Below are positions 35,263-43,471 of a stretch of 64,000 nucleotides of DNA, piece after piece. This DNA is from Candidatus Thiodiazotropha sp. 'RUGA'. Lineage in GTDB: Bacteria; Pseudomonadota; Gammaproteobacteria; Chromatiales; Chromatiaceae. Position numbers and translations under genes: made by a program. The stretch covers positions 70,856 through 134,855 of the forward strand of contig JAEPDS010000009.1 of the NCBI GenBank assembly GCA_016842065.1, in the 5' to 3' direction. The notes under the pieces are model-generated. The model was not told the DNA's origin and ran no database searches. It worked only from the letters and a program-made list of their open reading frames with translations. How positions within the stretch are numbered: the first letter of the stretch is position 1; every line of letters begins with the position of its first letter.

Positions 35263-38200
35263 ACCTCTTGAGGTTGTTGGGATAGCTCTTTATCCCGAGT
35301 GGAATCTGCGGCCGAGAGGGGTAACCTCCGAGACTCCCAGATCATATAGATAACCGGAATCACGATCAGGGTCATGATGGTGGTGCTGAGCATCCCCCCC
35401 ACCATCGGCAGGGCAATGCGTCGCATCACATCCGAACCGGGACCCTCGGTAAAGAAGATGGGCAACAGGCCGGCGATGATCACCGACACGGTCATCAGTT
35501 TCGGACGCACCCGACGCACCGCACCCGCCATGATGGCGGCAAACAGGGTTTTGTGGTCCACCGGTGGAAGATGGCGCACCTGCTGATCGATATAGATCAG
35601 CATCACCACCGCCGTCTCCACCGCAATGCCTCCCAGCGCAATGAAACCCACGGCAACCGCGACAGAGAGGTTGTAGCCGGCCAGATAGACCGCCCACAGG
35701 CCACCCACCAAACCGAACGGCAGTGCCGTCATCACCATCAGGGTACGGTCGGTACGACCGAAATGGATCATCAGCAGCACCAGGATGATCGCCACCGCAG
35801 CGGGTATTGCAACCCGCAGTCGCTCCCGCGCCTCGAGCATCTGCTCATACTGCCCGGACCAGGTAACGGCATAGCCCGGCGGCAGATCGACCTGCTCTCC
35901 CACCCGCATCCGCGCCTCATCCACATAACTGCCGATATCCCGCTTGTCGATGTCGACAAACACCCAGCCGGTCAGGCGGGCATCCTCGGATTTGATCATC
36001 GGCGGCCCCGGGGCATATTCGATTGTCGCCACCTCCCCCAGCGGAATGTGCATACCGCTTGGGGTCGGCACCAGGATGTCAGAGAGCTGATGTATCGATT
36101 CCCGGAAAGGCCGGTCGTAGCGCAACATGATGTTGTATCGCTCCCGCCCCTGTACGCTCTCGGCAACCTTCATACCGCCGAGTGCTGTCTGGATGATGGA
36201 TTGAAACAGGCCAAGATCGATATTGCGCCGTGCCAGCTCATCCCGATTGGGGATGATCTCCAGATACTTGCCCCCGGTAACCCGGTCGGCAAAGGCGCTG
36301 CGAGTGCCTGGCACCTGCTTCACCACCGCTTCCACATCCAGTGCGATACGACCGATCTGATTCAGATCCTGACCGGAGATTTTGATCCCCACCGGGGTGC
36401 GGATACCGGTTGAGATCATATCCATGCGGATCTTGATCGGATAGCCCCAGCTGTTGACCAACCCAGGCAGCTTGACCCGCTCGTCGAGCTGCTTGGTCAA
36501 ACTCTCCACCGTCATATCGGGCCGCCACTCGGACTTTGGCTTCAGACGTATCCAGCTTTCGATCATAGAGATCGGCGCCGGGTCGGTCGCCGTATCGGCC
36601 CGGCCCACCTTGCCGAATACCTGATCGACCTCCGGCAGCGTGCGGATCAAGCGGTTGGTCTGCGCCAGAACCTCTTTCGCTTTGGTGATCGAGACTCCCG
36701 GCAGGGTGGTGGGCATGTAGAGCAGTTCGCCCTCGTACAGCGCCGGCATGAACTCGGTACCCAGTTTGCTGTAGGGGTACCAGAGACTCGCGATTCCGAC
36801 GATGGCAACGACCAGGGTAAAACCGCGCCACTTCATGGAAAACTGCAGAATCGGCTTATACAGCGCGACAAAGAAACGGTTCAGCGGATTACTCTCCTCG
36901 CGGAAGATGCGGCCGCGGATCAGCCACAGCATCAGGATCGGTACCAGGGTGACCGAGAGCAGAGAGGCGAAGGCCATCGCATAGGTTTTTGTGTAGGCCA
37001 GTGGAGAGAACAGGCGGAAACTTTCACCCGTAAGGGCAAACACCGGCAGGAAGGATACGGTAATGATCAGCAGACTGAAAAACAGTCCGGGTCCCACCTC
37101 CTTGGCCGACTGCAGGATGGCGGCGTTTTGCGCTTTACGTCCAAGTGTCGCGGGCATATCGCTCAACCGCCGGTGCGCATTCTCCACCATCACGATGGAG
37201 GCATCCACCATCGCACCGATAGCGATGGCGATACCGCCGAGGGACATGATATTGGCAGTGATCCCCTGCGCCGACATCACCATGAACGCCCCCAGCACAC
37301 CCAGCGGCAAAGTGATGATCGCAACCAAGGCGGAACGCACATGAAGGAGAAAGATGAAGCAGACCAGTGCAACCACCAGCCCCTCTTCCAGCAGTTTGTG
37401 ATTCAGATAGTCGACCGCCCCCCGAATCAATGGTGCGCGATCGTAAACGGTGTGAATCTCAACCCCCGCCGGCAATCCCTGCTGCAGCGCCTGCAGCTTC
37501 TTCTCCAACGCCTCAATCACATTCAGCGCATTCTCACCGGAACGCATCACCACGATACCGCCGACCACCTCACCCTCACCATTCAGCTCCACCAGACCCC
37601 GGCGCAACTCAGGCCCCTCGATCACCCGTGCCACATCGGTGAGCAGCACCGGGGTGCCGTTTCTTGCCTGCACCACCACCCGCTGCAGATCCTGTAACGA
37701 GGTGATGTAACCCCGAGAGCGGATCATCAGCTCCGTCTCGGCACGTTCGATCACCCGGCCACCAACCTCCATACTGGCTGCCTGTACCGCCTCTCTTACC
37801 CGTATCAAGGGAATATCAAAGGCACGCAATCGGTTGGGATCGATCAGCACCTGATACTCACGCACGAAACCACCGACCGAGGCCACCTCGGAGACCCCGG
37901 ACACCGTGGCCAGCTCGAAACGTAAAAACCAGTCCTGCAGGGCGCGCAGTTCCGCCAGGTCATGACGGCCACTGCGATCCAGCAACGCATACTGGTAGAT
38001 CCAGCCCACCCCAGTGGCATCCGGCCCCAATCGTGGGGTCGCGTTCTGCGGCAGATCCTTCTGCACCGTGGCCAGCGCCTCGGCCACCCGACTTCTGGCC
38101 CAGTAGTCATCGACCCCGTCCTGAAAAATCACATAGACGAAGCTGGTACCGAACATGGAGAAGCCCCTCACCGCCTCGGTCTTCGGTAATCCCAACAGGG

Positions 38201-38465
38201 TGGCTGAGAGGGGGTAGGTAACCAGGTCTTCAACGATCTGCGGCGCCTGACCGGCAAAATCGGTGCGAATGATCACCTGGGTATCCGACAGATCGGGGAT
38301 CGCATCGAGCGGGGTGCGCTGCAGGGCGAGTAGCCCAGCCACTGCCAGGCCTGCGGTGAAAATCAGTACGATCAATTGATTCTGAACCGACCAGGCGATC
38401 ACCTTGGCGACAAACGACCGAGCAGGATCGTCCCCAACAATGGATTGCTGTTCAGACATCGGCAT
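35259..38465 (-). CDS. cusA: CusA-like heavy-metal RND efflux pump
   Basis: A 1068-residue inner-membrane RND transporter of the heavy-metal subfamily with twelve membrane helices and two large periplasmic loops. Subfamily signs include PDLSDTQVIIRTDFAGQAPQIVEDLVTYPL near the start, GPDATGVGWIYQYALLDRSGRHDLAELR, and the proton-relay stretch GAMVDASIVMVENAHRRL. Compared by eye with E. coli CusA, the metal-site methionines at the WRPDM and RIRMDMIST positions are present, but the third (in STLPGISAAEAASM of E. coli) is replaced by Val in SITKAKEVLAQ. It exports Cu(I)/Ag(I) by proton exchange. It sits between cusB and cusF with short gaps or overlaps. Confidence 0.92.
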   Translation of the reverse strand: MPMSEQQSIVGDDPARSFVAKVIAWSVQNQLIVLIFTAGLAVAGLLALQRTPLDAIPDLSDTQVIIRTDFAGQAPQIVEDLVTYPLSATLLGLPKTEAVRGFSMFGTSFVYVIFQDGVDDYWARSRVAEALATVQKDLPQNATPRLGPDATGVGWIYQYALLDRSGRHDLAELRALQDWFLRFELATVSGVSEVASVGGFVREYQVLIDPNRLRAFDIPLIRVREAVQAASMEVGGRVIERAETELMIRSRGYITSLQDLQRVVVQARNGTPVLLTDVARVIEGPELRRGLVELNGEGEVVGGIVVMRSGENALNVIEALEKKLQALQQGLPAGVEIHTVYDRAPLIRGAVDYLNHKLLEEGLVVALVCFIFLLHVRSALVAIITLPLGVLGAFMVMSAQGITANIMSLGGIAIAIGAMVDASIVMVENAHRRLSDMPATLGRKAQNAAILQSAKEVGPGLFFSLLIITVSFLPVFALTGESFRLFSPLAYTKTYAMAFASLLSVTLVPILMLWLIRGRIFREESNPLNRFFVALYKPILQFSMKWRGFTLVVAIVGIASLWYPYSKLGTEFMPALYEGELLYMPTTLPGVSITKAKEVLAQTNRLIRTLPEVDQVFGKVGRADTATDPAPISMIESWIRLKPKSEWRPDMTVESLTKQLDERVKLPGLVNSWGYPIKIRMDMISTGIRTPVGIKISGQDLNQIGRIALDVEAVVKQVPGTRSAFADRVTGGKYLEIIPNRDELARRNIDLGLFQSIIQTALGGMKVAESVQGRERYNIMLRYDRPFRESIHQLSDILVPTPSGMHIPLGEVATIEYAPGPPMIKSEDARLTGWVFVDIDKRDIGSYVDEARMRVGEQVDLPPGYAVTWSGQYEQMLEARERLRVAIPAAVAIILVLLMIHFGRTDRTLMVMTALPFGLVGGLWAVYLAGYNLSVAVAVGFIALGGIAVETAVVMLIYIDQQVRHLPPVDHKTLFAAIMAGAVRRVRPKLMTVSVIIAGLLPIFFTEGPGSDVMRRIALPMVGGMLSTTIMTLIVIPVIYMIWESRRLPLSAADSTRDKELSQQPQEV

Positions 38466-38489
38466 CTCCTCGGTTCATCTTCAGCAACC

Positions 38490-40103
38490 TCATTCCAGCA
38501 ACTCGCCAGCAGCACCACCGTAGGGGTTGGCTGGCTGACCAGCCAGCTGCAGCCACAGCTGTTGCGCCTGTTGATCCTGGTAGAGCTGCACACCCTGCTG
38601 CTGGTAGTGATCCCGGCGACCGTTGAGTACCCAGGGTTGCAGTTCACTGACCAGCTGATGCAAGGCCTGCTGCAGGGCACTCTCGGTACGCGCCTGCTGG
38701 GCCATTTCAATCGCCTCGGCGGCGCCCTGCATGATCGGCCCCAAACGGGTTGCGCCGAAACCGGGCCATAGCAGGTCACGAATCTCACGCGCCGGCTGCA
38801 GCTGATCCGGGCTGATGTCATAACCATCCACCAGGGCCTCATGGATGTAGAGCGCCGCATCGATCATGTGGTCCAGCATCGCCAACTGCTGCTGACTCAG
38901 GGGTAACTCATCCAGGCCCAATTTGATACGCTGGAGTTTTTGAAACGACTCCCTGAGGGCGCTCTCGGAGTCGATCAGAAACTGCCCCGAAACCACGATC
39001 AGATCCTCACTGTCGACCCCCTCAAGAATTTCGGTAAAGCCGCCACTGCTCCGCCCGGTTCGAACCGCTCGCGGCTGAAACCGTCCTTCACCCAGCGCCA
39101 CCACCAGATAGGGCCCGGCTTCACCGATCAGCAGAGCACTCTCCTCAACCGCCAGCCGGCGTGCCAGATCGATCTCGAACAGCACATCCGCATAGGCGCC
39201 GGGGCGCAGCCTTCCCGCCTGATTCGACAGGGCCAGCCGAACCCGGCCGGTGCGACTGTCCGGGTCAACGGTTGGGTGGATATAGTCGATGCGACTGTCG
39301 ATCACCTGCCCAGGCAGATTGGGCAGAATCACCTGCACCGGGGTCTCCATGCTGACCTCAGAGAGATCCTTTTCCGCCACCGCCGCATTGATCCAGACGG
39401 TGCTGTAGTCCTGAATCACCGCCAGCGTCTCACCCGGTCGAACATAGGCCCCCTCCCTGACCCGCAGCTCACTCAGCGTTCCGTCGGTCACCGCGTAGAA
39501 GGGCACCCGGTCGACGACCTTTCCCTGCTTGCGCAGCGTTCTTATAAAGCCTTTGGAGACCCCCAGCGCCTCGAGACGTACCGCGGCGGAACCGATACGC
39601 TGTTGATTGCCCCCTTGCAAGGCACTGACATAGTCCCGCTGGGCGGCCACCAGATCGGGACTGAACAGCTGGTAGAGCAGATCACCCTTTCTGATCGGAT
39701 CACCCACGGCGGTGACCGAGAGTCTCTCCACCCAACCAGCCACCCGGCTGGAGACTTCACTGCGCAACCGCTCACTCTCCGCCACCACACCATAGGCGCG
39801 CACGCGGCTGCCGAATGAGGTCATCTCCGCCCGGCCGTAACGTACCCCCATGTTCTGGATCGTCTCCGGGGCGATGCTGACCACTGCCCGCTCTCCGGCT
39901 TCTGCTTGCGCAGGCTGCATGGCCCCGCCACTCTCCAGGGCAACCAGATCCATACCGCAGATCGGACAGCTGCCCATATCCGAGGAGATATAGTGGGGGT
40001 GCATCGGACAGGTGAATTGCGTGCCCTCTTCTGCTGGCAATTGACTACTCAACAGAAGCAAGATCAAGAGTGAGAAAATTGCATTTCTAAGCATGGAACT
40101 CAT
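38490..40103 (-). CDS. cusB: CusB-like membrane-fusion (adaptor) protein with heavy-metal-binding domain
   Basis: A 537-residue periplasmic adaptor. After a signal sequence comes a small heavy-metal-binding domain with FTCPMHPHY and GSCPICGMDLV (about residues 30-55). The adaptor proper follows: barrel-sandwich, coiled hairpin and beta-barrel parts (RVAGWVERLSVTAVGDPIRKGDLLYQLFSPDLVAAQRDY, then GAYVRPGETLAVIQDYSTVWINAAV). The last 120 residues (ALRESFQKLQRIKLGLDEL onward) form an extra helical C-terminal domain not in classic CusB. It joins the CusA pump to the outer-membrane channel. ATGA overlap with the channel gene upstream. Confidence 0.88.
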   Translation of the reverse strand: MSSMLRNAIFSLLILLLLSSQLPAEEGTQFTCPMHPHYISSDMGSCPICGMDLVALESGGAMQPAQAEAGERAVVSIAPETIQNMGVRYGRAEMTSFGSRVRAYGVVAESERLRSEVSSRVAGWVERLSVTAVGDPIRKGDLLYQLFSPDLVAAQRDYVSALQGGNQQRIGSAAVRLEALGVSKGFIRTLRKQGKVVDRVPFYAVTDGTLSELRVREGAYVRPGETLAVIQDYSTVWINAAVAEKDLSEVSMETPVQVILPNLPGQVIDSRIDYIHPTVDPDSRTGRVRLALSNQAGRLRPGAYADVLFEIDLARRLAVEESALLIGEAGPYLVVALGEGRFQPRAVRTGRSSGGFTEILEGVDSEDLIVVSGQFLIDSESALRESFQKLQRIKLGLDELPLSQQQLAMLDHMIDAALYIHEALVDGYDISPDQLQPAREIRDLLWPGFGATRLGPIMQGAAEAIEMAQQARTESALQQALHQLVSELQPWVLNGRRDHYQQQGVQLYQDQQAQQLWLQLAGQPANPYGGAAGELLE

Positions 40104-41356
40104 CGGCTCTCCTCCACTAACATGGCATTGATGCGCGCGGCAGCAATGGTTTGCTGTTTCTTCGCCTGAGCCAGATCAATCTCAACTTCAGCCAGCTTCA
40201 GGGCAGGACGGATTACCCCATCGAGGTCCAGATCGCCCGCTTCATAACGACGCTGGTTAGCGGCCCCCAGTGCTTTCAGTCGTTGTTGACGTTGGGCAAT
40301 GGCCGCAAGCAGCTTTCCGGCAGTGCGATAGTTTGCCAGGGCTGTTTGGTAGTCACTGGTAAGTTCCCTCAGCTGTCGCTCCTGCTGGGCCATCAGTTTG
40401 GTCACATTGGCCTCGGCAGCTTTCAGTTTCGGGGTCTGGTTGGTTGAGGACCAGATTGGAAGCGTGGTGGTGAATTTCAGTGTGAACCAGTCATCCCCAT
40501 CGAAGTTTTCGCCCGCTTCCCGCTGTTGCCAGGCAGCACTGATCGCATAGTCCGAATCGAAAGCGGCATTGCGCGCCACCACCTCGGCTCTGGCCACGGC
40601 CAGCTTGCCATTCTCAATCCGAATCTTAAGAAGTGATTGGGGATTACCCGTCCAGTTCTTCGGTTGAATCTCCGGCAGAATTCCTTCAGGTGGAACCAGG
40701 TCGAGCAACGATCTCAGTTCAGCCTGCCAACGCTCAGCTTGGCCCGTCAAAGTGATCTTCTTCTCGCCAATCTCCACCCGTTTCACATCCAGCTCGTCAA
40801 AACGGCCGTAGACCGCCGCGCCTGAAGCCATCTCTCCCCGTAACCAGCGTTCCCGCTCTGCCAGCAGTGCCATCTGCTGCTCGAGCGCGCCATTGGAGGC
40901 TTTGATTCTGCGCCGCTCCGCCAGGGCGGTGACCAGTCTTAACTGCAACTCGGCCAGCACCTGCTGACGCTGCAAATCAACCAGAGCCGCCCGCGCAAGA
41001 TGGCTGTCCCTGAGGGACTCCCGGCCGTTCAAACCGGGTATCACCTGCTTGAACTCCAGACTGCGGCTGCTCGGCAGGTAGCGGTCGAAACTGGTCGGCT
41101 CATTCACCGGCAGATTGTTCAAACCCAGGGTGAAATTGGGATCAGGCAGGCCCATCGAACCGTCCGCATTGGCCTGCCAATGGGAGCGTTCCGCCAATGA
41201 CACCCTGAACGCAGGATGCTGCTGCAGACGAAGCAGCAGTTGCTGAAAAGCCGGTGAACTGCTCATTTCAGTCGCGACAGCCTGACCTGCCGCTAGAAAA
41301 CACAATGCTAGGAGTCCGGCGAAAACACGGACGCATCCAAACGGTCGACGAAGCAT
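40100..41356 (-). CDS. TolC-family outer-membrane channel of the Cus-type pump
   Basis: A 418-residue secreted protein (signal GCVRVFAGLLALCFLAAGQAVA) of the outer-membrane efflux family. Long alpha-helical stretches (LRQLTSDYQTALANYRTAGKLLAAIAQRQQRLKALGAANQRRYEAGDLDLDGVIRPALKLAEVEIDLAQ) belong to the periplasmic tunnel. It is not obviously close to CusC itself, and no lipobox is seen. With CusB and CusA it would make the channel across the envelope. The gene overlaps cusB by four bases and is preceded by a small metal-rich-protein gene. Confidence 0.85.
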   Translation of the reverse strand: MLRRPFGCVRVFAGLLALCFLAAGQAVATEMSSSPAFQQLLLRLQQHPAFRVSLAERSHWQANADGSMGLPDPNFTLGLNNLPVNEPTSFDRYLPSSRSLEFKQVIPGLNGRESLRDSHLARAALVDLQRQQVLAELQLRLVTALAERRRIKASNGALEQQMALLAERERWLRGEMASGAAVYGRFDELDVKRVEIGEKKITLTGQAERWQAELRSLLDLVPPEGILPEIQPKNWTGNPQSLLKIRIENGKLAVARAEVVARNAAFDSDYAISAAWQQREAGENFDGDDWFTLKFTTTLPIWSSTNQTPKLKAAEANVTKLMAQQERQLRELTSDYQTALANYRTAGKLLAAIAQRQQRLKALGAANQRRYEAGDLDLDGVIRPALKLAEVEIDLAQAKKQQTIAAARINAMLVEESR

Positions 41357-41434
41357 GAATAACTCCCATAGCCTTATCGACGGCCCAAACCGGGGCCGAA
41401 ACAGACAGATGTTGATTAATCAGGCCGCAAGGGC

Positions 41435-41809
41435 CTAAGCGACTGGGGAGCGTTTGGGAGGTCGTAATTCAACCGGCTGTTCAGGTCGAGGCGGGGCTGG
41501 AACCCGCCCCTCGCTGATGTAGAGGATGTGAGAGACAGCGAAAGTGACCGGCTGCAGCTGCAGCTGTACAGTGAAACCACAAAACAGGCAATGCATCGAC
41601 TCACAGTCAGCCAGTTCGACCGTGCTGTCCATATCATGGCAGTGGTGCTCCATCGGTCCACTCATCGAACTCATCTGGGAGTCGGCTGACATGCCACAGG
41701 CCTTTGACCAGGCCATCACCAGGGGTGCCTGTATCAGGAGCAGGATCAGTATTGCGATGCTGATTGTGCTGTGTCTTTGAGCCATGTTGAGTGACTGATG
41801 GGTTGTCAT
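41435..41809 (-). CDS. Small Cys/His/Met-rich secreted protein (possibly CopL/DUF2946-like)
   Basis: A 124-residue protein with a hydrophobic signal-like segment (TISIAILILLLIQAPLVMAW). Then comes a dense group of possible copper ligands: ACGMSADSQMSSM, MEHHCHDMDS and DCESMHCLFCG. The last 40 residues are proline- and arginine-rich. It is first in the Cus operon. Small proteins of this sort (CopL, DUF2946) precede copper genes in other proteobacteria and bind metal. The match is by composition and place rather than by alignment. An alternative start is the ATG at 41785; neither start has a clear ribosome site. Confidence 0.6.
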   Translation of the reverse strand: MTTHQSLNMAQRHSTISIAILILLLIQAPLVMAWSKACGMSADSQMSSMSGPMEHHCHDMDSTVELADCESMHCLFCGFTVQLQLQPVTFAVSHILYISEGRVPAPPRPEQPVELRPPKRSPVA

Positions 41810-41994
41810 CAGAGTGCTGTAAAATTTTTCAACCTATGCAGAGAGATGACTGCAAACTCTGAATTATGTTCACTAATTTTTAGCAGACAGGTTGCCATTG
41901 ATCAATTAAAAGGCCATTTTCAGCCTATTCCAGCGACCCAAACAGGGCGCCTTGAAACTGCTTCGTTGCGCGACAGTTTACGGAAACAGGCCGA

Positions 41995-42618
41995 TTACTC
42001 AGCGGCCCATACCATCTCAGTCAGGTAGGCCCGATATTGAACCACCCAGATCACGAGCGGTAGAACGGATGGCAGGATCAGGTAGCCCAGTTGATACCCC
42101 AACGCCACGCCATCCATTGCAATGGGGGAGAAAGCCAATTGGGATGAGATTTCAGGCCCGAGGGTAAACAGCAGGGTCTTCAGGCCATCGAAACAGACAC
42201 CCCAGACCTGGAACAGAAACAGCAGCGGCAGCCCCCACAGCCATTTGTTCCATTTCAGATCCTCATCCTTCGCATCTCCGGGAGTGGCAATTGACAGTGC
42301 TGTATAGAGGGGCAGGCCGTAACTGTAGAGGAGCGGATTGACGGTGAAGACCAGGTCACCGCTGACCCCGGGTTGCTGACCTCTCAGCAGCTCGGCCGGC
42401 ATCGCCAGCAGCGTGACGAAGTCGAGACGATCCCCCTGCTGCTCCACCCCCTGGAAGATCTGCGGAAACAGTGCGGTCAAAACCCAGTCGCTGAGCAGAC
42501 CCACAGGCCAGACCAGACTCGGTGCCAGATAGTACCAGCCCGCCAGACAGACCGGCAGCCAGAACACCACCTTGAGAATGAAAGCGGCGACCGGATTGAT
42601 CGAGCTAAGCCGAAGCAT
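41995..42618 (-). CDS. Exosortase H-associated membrane protein
   Basis: A 207-residue membrane protein with about four hydrophobic segments (AAFILKVVFWLPVCLAGWYYLAP near the start; LAFSPIAMDGVALGYQLGYLILPSVLPLVIWVVQY near the end). It has no known catalytic motif. It lies directly downstream of the exosortase gene, overlapping it by 14 bases, and such a partner protein is a regular neighbour of XrtH. It probably assists sorting or processing of the tagged substrate. The role is unknown beyond this linkage. Confidence 0.75.
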   Translation of the reverse strand: MLRLSSINPVAAFILKVVFWLPVCLAGWYYLAPSLVWPVGLLSDWVLTALFPQIFQGVEQQGDRLDFVTLLAMPAELLRGQQPGVSGDLVFTVNPLLYSYGLPLYTALSIATPGDAKDEDLKWNKWLWGLPLLFLFQVWGVCFDGLKTLLFTLGPEISSQLAFSPIAMDGVALGYQLGYLILPSVLPLVIWVVQYRAYLTEMVWAAE

Positions 42619-43117
42619 GCTCAGGCCCGCTGTGCGGCTTCACTCTCGGCAGGTAACGCAACCAGATCAGAAACACCACCAGCACGTCGAGAATAATCAG
42701 TGACTGCCAGATGTAGAGATGGGCCCACTCAAACGCGGTCTGGTTCCACTGCCCCAGGTAGAAGAGGCTGATGATCCTGAGCAGGTTCATCGCCTGGATC
42801 GCCAGGATACCGACCCCGATACCGATCAGTTTCATCCGCCAGCTCGCCGGGAAGGCCAGCATTGCGGCGATCAGTACAATGCTTGCTTCGATACCGTTGC
42901 AGCCCGCCTCGATGGAGACCGCAAAACCACTCGCCTTGTCCAGCAGGACAATCCCGTAGGAGTGTACCCCATGATCGAACAGCTGAATCAGCCAGGCGCT
43001 GACTTCGGCAATGAAGGCCGTGAATGGAATCACCACCCACTGCTGACCGAAAGGCATCAGCTCCAGCGTGAACAGGCCGATCAGAATGGCGCTAAAAAGC
43101 AGTGCAAATCGTAGCAT
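42605..43117 (-). CDS. xrtH: Exosortase H (XrtH), IPTLxxWG-CTERM type
   Basis: A 170-residue integral membrane transpeptidase-like enzyme of the exosortase/archaeosortase family. The three invariant residues are in place: Cys73 in EAGCNGIEAS, Arg114 in NLLRIISLFY and His133 in WAHLYIWQ. The small size and wording match the exosortase H subfamily, whose targets end in an IPTLxxWG tripartite tail. It cuts the tail and likely attaches the protein to a surface carrier. It forms a pair with the associated membrane protein and is divergent from a 1970-residue protein with just such a tail. Class assignment is firm from the triad; subfamily is strengthened by that neighbour. Confidence 0.88.
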   Translation of the reverse strand: MLRFALLFSAILIGLFTLELMPFGQQWVVIPFTAFIAEVSAWLIQLFDHGVHSYGIVLLDKASGFAVSIEAGCNGIEASIVLIAAMLAFPASWRMKLIGIGVGILAIQAMNLLRIISLFYLGQWNQTAFEWAHLYIWQSLIILDVLVVFLIWLRYLPRVKPHSGPEHASA

Positions 43118-43471
43118 CTCTCAAATATTCAGCGATGGAAGACAATCATGTCTCTCTCAAATGGCGGGCCGGTTATTCAGCAACCCGGCAGTGCGCTCAG
43201 ATCTTGTCATTTACCGGGCCGCTTAACAAACGAATTAAAGTCCTGATAAACGATTTGCTCAGTTTTGATCAAGCAAAGCATCAACGCAAGCCTGCAGACA
43301 GCCGAAATCAAAATAAAATTTACAATTTAAGTTTTTGCAAACTATTGATACGGTGTTTAATATTGATCGATTAGAATGCTGCTTGCAGAGTTAATCGATG
43401 GACTGCGACCCCCTCAAGCAACAATATTAAACAACGGCATGAAGCAGGGATGTTCAAATTGAGAACCCTGT
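43118..43471. other. Divergent control region between xrtH and its likely target
   Basis: A 354-base AT-rich gap, richer in A and T than its neighbours, between two divergent genes. It should hold promoters for both. A possible rightward promoter is TTGCAA (43335-43340) with TTTAAT (43356-43361), but the spacer is short. I see no repeat or operator that stands out. Confidence 0.4.
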
